From: Lithospermum erythrorhizon
Lineage: Eukaryota > Streptophyta > Magnoliopsida > Boraginales > Boraginaceae
Direction: 5' to 3'
Assembly (NCBI GenBank): GCA_019722365.1
Contig: JADFUC010001889.1
Span: 1,364,001 to 1,428,000 of the forward strand
Length of the DNA: 64,000 nucleotides
The notes below the pieces were generated by a model. It ran no database searches, was not told where the DNA came from, and was given only the letters and a program-made list of their open reading frames with translations. The number at the start of each line of letters is the position of its first letter. Position 1 is the stretch's first letter. Shown here piece after piece: positions 60,411 through 64,000 of this stretch. The position numbers were made by a program, and so were the translations under genes.

Positions 60411-60599
60411 ACAATTAAAAAAAATTAACCAAAAAAACATGTAGACAATATAAAAATAAAAGATTAATTTTTTAGTAAAAAATTAATGTGTCCAGCCTAA
60501 TTTTGGGACATTCACAACTCCAATAAAGGACCTAAAAATTCCAAGGAAAATTAAGAATCCCATGAAAAGAATGCCTCACAAAAAATCAAAATCAGGTGG

Positions 60600-60960
60600 G
60601 ATATAAAGGGGTAAACTCATTAAGAAAACCCTAAAGAGACCCCTAAAATGTACAAGCACAGATATGCACACAACATTTGTATGCATAAGTGGGTTGTACA
60701 TCTGGTTGATATAGCGAAGCAATGACTCAAAACGCTTCCATGGCTAATAGCGGAAGGCGATCTTAAGGGCTGCGCATAATCATTAATTAAATTAATAGCT
60801 AAAGAAAAACATGGTTGAGATGTGATTGGAAGAGGGTTGAGGGTAGTGATATATAGGATTGATATGTCCAGACGTGCCCCTACATAAATTTGGGCTCAGA
60901 ATGCTTTTCAGTTGAATCATCCTGAAAGTGCATTGCTAAGCCCATACTAGATAGGCACCG
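60600..60960 (+). other. GC-richer island with TATA-like start and tiny ORF
   Basis: TATAAAGG at 60602-60609 is followed by a leader-like stretch, an imperfect hairpin (TGTACAA 60649-60655 with TTGTACA 60694-60700, and TATGCA with TGCATA inside) and a 14-codon frame MTQNASMANSGRRS at about 60722-60766. It could be a first exon, a non-coding RNA or nothing. I do not recognise it. Confidence 0.25.
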
Positions 60961-61808
60961 CTAAGGAAAATGGATATTCAGTTTTTATGACACTTTACAT
61001 CGACCTTTCAAAACTTAACTGTCCATGATATTTTCAATACATGTGGTATAATTTTATAAGCACGAAGACGAGGTGGAGGATCTTATCTGTTCGATTGATG
61101 TAGCTGCTTTAAAATGATACTTTTGTTGGTTTATTATGTTTATACTCACTTTGGGATATCTGGGTGATCAGAAGTTAATTGGCCAAATGATCTGATCACT
61201 ATCTTATCCATTAAAATGGATTAATATGTGATATTGAACATACATAATATAAGATATTTATACGTTATCTCACTAATATATTTATTAATAGCTATTTATT
61301 TCAAATAAATAAATTGTAAATATTCAAATAGTAAGGTATTTTTAAAATTGTAATAAATGATAAATTTTTCTTCTTCTATTTGTATGAAAATTTTAAATAA
61401 ACAATGAGCATATTTTTAGATTTCTCCAAAACCACAAAATATATTGTAATGATTTATTTTATAGTTTTGAAGGCTATATAATTTGAGACGATCATGGTAT
61501 TTACAAAGATCAAATTTTTTTAAGTATTTTAATATAGTCTTTTGAGGAGTTATAAAATTATACTCCAAAATTTAAAGTACATATAACCGAAATTTTCATT
61601 CTTTACAATTTTTGAATTTATCAAAACATTTATATATGCTCAGTACAACTAATTTTTAATAGTTTCATGTCGTAGAATGTTATATAGAAGATACATTCAT
61701 AATTTATTAGAATCGAATGTGATTAATCATAATTACGATAAAACATACGAACATCTCATTTAACCATGTCACTTTCTTTATTGATACTTATTTAAATTTA
61801 TAGGACTT

Positions 61809-61811
61809 AAT

Positions 61812-61854
<43 letters not shown>
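61809..61854. repeat. (TA)n microsatellite
   Basis: A TA run of 46 bp with one irregularity near 61821. Confidence 0.95.
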
Positions 61855-61857
<3 letters not shown>

Positions 61858-63004
61858 TAGTCATCCTATTAATCTTTGTCAAGTATTTTAAATTTTATAG
61901 AATTAAATCTCTATATATATACATAATTGAGTAAGTATTAAAAACACGAGTTAGAAAGATATAACTAAGCTATTGAAGATTTTTATATATGCTCACAGCC
62001 CATCTATTAGTGTTCAAGCGAAAGATTAGCATTGTGCCCCCAATTTAATGGGGCCTCTAATATTTTATATATCATATGAATTGTAATTACAGTTCTAGCA
62101 TAATTGATCAAAACAATGGTGCAAAAAGGAAAATGTGCACGAGTTAGAGTCTTCTTAGCAACGATTCTCTTCTTATTTTTATTGTACTTGATATTTTCTT
62201 TTTAGTTTAATATTTTTTAATTGAAGACAGGCACCTCTCTTATTTACAAAAAATTATTTCACACTTCGAACAGGCCCCCATTTTGAACGAGACTCACTCT
62301 AACTCACTGATAAGAAATATAATATGCTGCGTTGTATGGTATCTTCTTTGTTAAACTCACACAAGCCCTCTTTTTAATCTCAAGTTATAAATCATATGAA
62401 GAATGTCAATTTTAATTCAAGTTCTATTTATCATATCCAAAAATATCAATAATATTTTTTCAGTTTTCAAGAGACTCCAATATCTTTTGATACATTATTA
62501 TAATCAGATAATCAACATATCAAATTATATGCTTAATAGTAAAAAATACATAATTATATAGAAAAATAATCAATCAAAAAATTACTTATAACAATTAGTG
62601 CTAGAAGGTTTTCGTTCATCTCATGCAAAACTCTAATTGTCTATAATTCTTTTATATAAATATGTATGCATAAAGGGGGAAGGATTAAAGGAAGACATAT
62701 AATATATATAGAAAAATATTTTTATGTGTTACATGTTCAAAAAATAGAAAGACAAATCATGCTATCATGTCGAAGATGGTGCAACTCACAAAAACTTCAA
62801 CTCTTCGCAATCTGGTGTCATTTATAATATAAAAAAGAGGGTTTGCTGAGTTTGCCATTAATTTTAAGGGTTATCTTATTATGAGCGCTGGACAACAAAT
62901 ATGAGAGAAATTGGTTTACTTTTTTTATAGCACATAATGAGTTGCTAGCTAATTGTATATATTTATACAACTACCTTTTTTAGAATGCATTAATTAATTT
63001 AATC

Positions 63005-63385
63005 ATAAAAAATGATGGAATAGTAAGAGATTGTAACTCCCAACCACTATAAATTGTCTTGAACTATAATTTTAATGTATTTTATTATCTTGATATGAAA
63101 TGCATAGATTTATTTACTGATATTATTTTTAAGATCAATTACTATGGAATACTAAGAGTATTATAACTGCCAATCACTATAAATTGTCTTAAAATATAAT
63201 TTTAATGTGTGTTTATTATCGTGATATGAAATAAATTAATTTGATTACTTATTTTTAAGATCAATTATTATGGAATACTAAGAGTATTGTAATTCTCAAT
63301 TACTATAAATTGTCTTACAATATAATTTTAATGTGATGCATTAATTTATTTACTTATTTTATTTTTAAGATCAATTATTATTTTA
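63005..63385. repeat. Three-copy tandem repeat, period about 128 bp
   Basis: ATGGAATA(C/G)TAAGAG.TTGTAACT..CAA.CACTATAAATTG and TCTT..AATATAATTTTAATGTG recur from 63014, 63143 and 63270. A fourth start (AAGATCAATTATTA) appears at about 63367. AT-rich and non-coding. Confidence 0.88.
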
Positions 63386-64000
63386 TTTCAATAATAAATA
63401 TTTTTGATTTTTATTTAATAATAGTATCGATTTATGATAATAATCTAAAATTTTAATCTATAAGAGATTCAAAACGTAGCCTACAAGTTGAGTATTAATT
63501 TGGATACGAGCCTTATTTAATAATTATCCAATGACAAAGTTAATTAAAAATAAATTATAAAATTAATAATTCATTATAACATCAATTAGAATAAAATATT
63601 AATACTTTCTTATTATTCCTGCTATTAGAAGTCACTTTAATTTTGAGAGTAATTAAACGTGACGATTGATCATTCCAATACATAAATCTCAAAAGTTTAA
63701 AGTATATGATAAATAAATGATAGTGATTTATAATCTTTGCATTAATATTTTATAATCTTTGGTATTAATATAATAATCTAGTATTCAATTCATGACAAAA
63801 ATTTTACCCATGTCACATAATGTTAAGAGCCAAATAACTATGCAATAAAGGAGTAATTCATCATTATATATTATTTTATTATACTTACAGTATATTAATT
63901 TCATTCATGCCAATACAAATTTCTTTTAGATTGTGTATTTTGCTCATGTACTATATATTGATTAATAAAATATGTAAATCTAGCTATTGAGCAATGAGTC

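Larger units (their letters stand above)
60961..64000. other. AT-rich terminal stretch, no gene seen
   Basis: Apart from the microsatellite and the 128-bp tandem repeat, no coding sequence, RNA gene or element is recognised up to the window end. Confidence 0.55.

Noticed and set aside
1..64000. CRISPR arrays, rRNA or operon-like structure
   Set aside because: None seen; all evidence is for a plant nuclear genome.

Overview
The window is nuclear DNA of a dicot plant. The supporting evidence is GT-AG introns of 68 bp to 4.2 kb in plant-type genes, very AT-rich intergenic DNA, Stowaway MITEs, Mutator-like elements and several layers of Ty1/copia retrotransposons with the Met-tRNA primer site TGGTATCAGAGC. 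I cannot name the species; an asterid-like eudicot is only a guess.

Layout. Bases 1-17.3 kb are a transposon and pseudogene graveyard. Copia element 1 (1-4683) has its 5' LTR cut by the window edge. Copia element 2 (about 5.67-12.96 kb) is split by a solo LTR related to element 1 (about 6.87-7.29 kb) and by a 2.4-kb insertion inside its reverse transcriptase. A third gag scrap follows, then two head-to-tail pieces of a cobalamin-independent methionine synthase (MetE) gene: a C-terminal end (13.66-13.9 kb) and a middle part with remnants of introns (16.2-17.3 kb). From 18.8 to 55.2 kb there are six genes that look intact: an MCTP16-like multiple-C2 transmembrane protein (+, 18795-22198), the autophagy E2-like enzyme ATG10 (+, 24014-24712), a GT47 exostosin-family glycosyltransferase (-, 25249-28195), two divergent paralogous universal-stress-protein genes (- 34650-38125 and + 41796-47615) and an AMP1/LAMP1-type glutamate carboxypeptidase (-, 49906-55139). 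From 55.2 to 64 kb I see no gene, only AT-rich DNA with several tandem repeats.

For the four multi-exon genes other than MCTP I rebuilt exon-intron structure from splice sites and checked that the joined lengths are multiples of three: GT47 498 aa, USP-A 185 aa, USP-B 191 aa, LAMP1 690 aa. The two-exon MCTP gives 1022 aa. The genes are not an operon or a functional cluster; this is an ordinary plant gene neighbourhood: plasmodesmal/ER tethering, autophagy conjugation, Golgi glycan synthesis, stress-associated nucleotide binding, and ER-localised peptidase-family development control.

I found no clearly new biological system. The most interesting items are a 607-bp Mutator-like element with a perfect 9-bp target duplication and leader-plus-ORF cargo inside a USP intron, a second long-TIR Pack-MULE-like element at 31 kb, the split MetE pseudogenes, a palindrome in the copia LTR, and a tandem array made of MITE-end-like units in a 4.2-kb intron.
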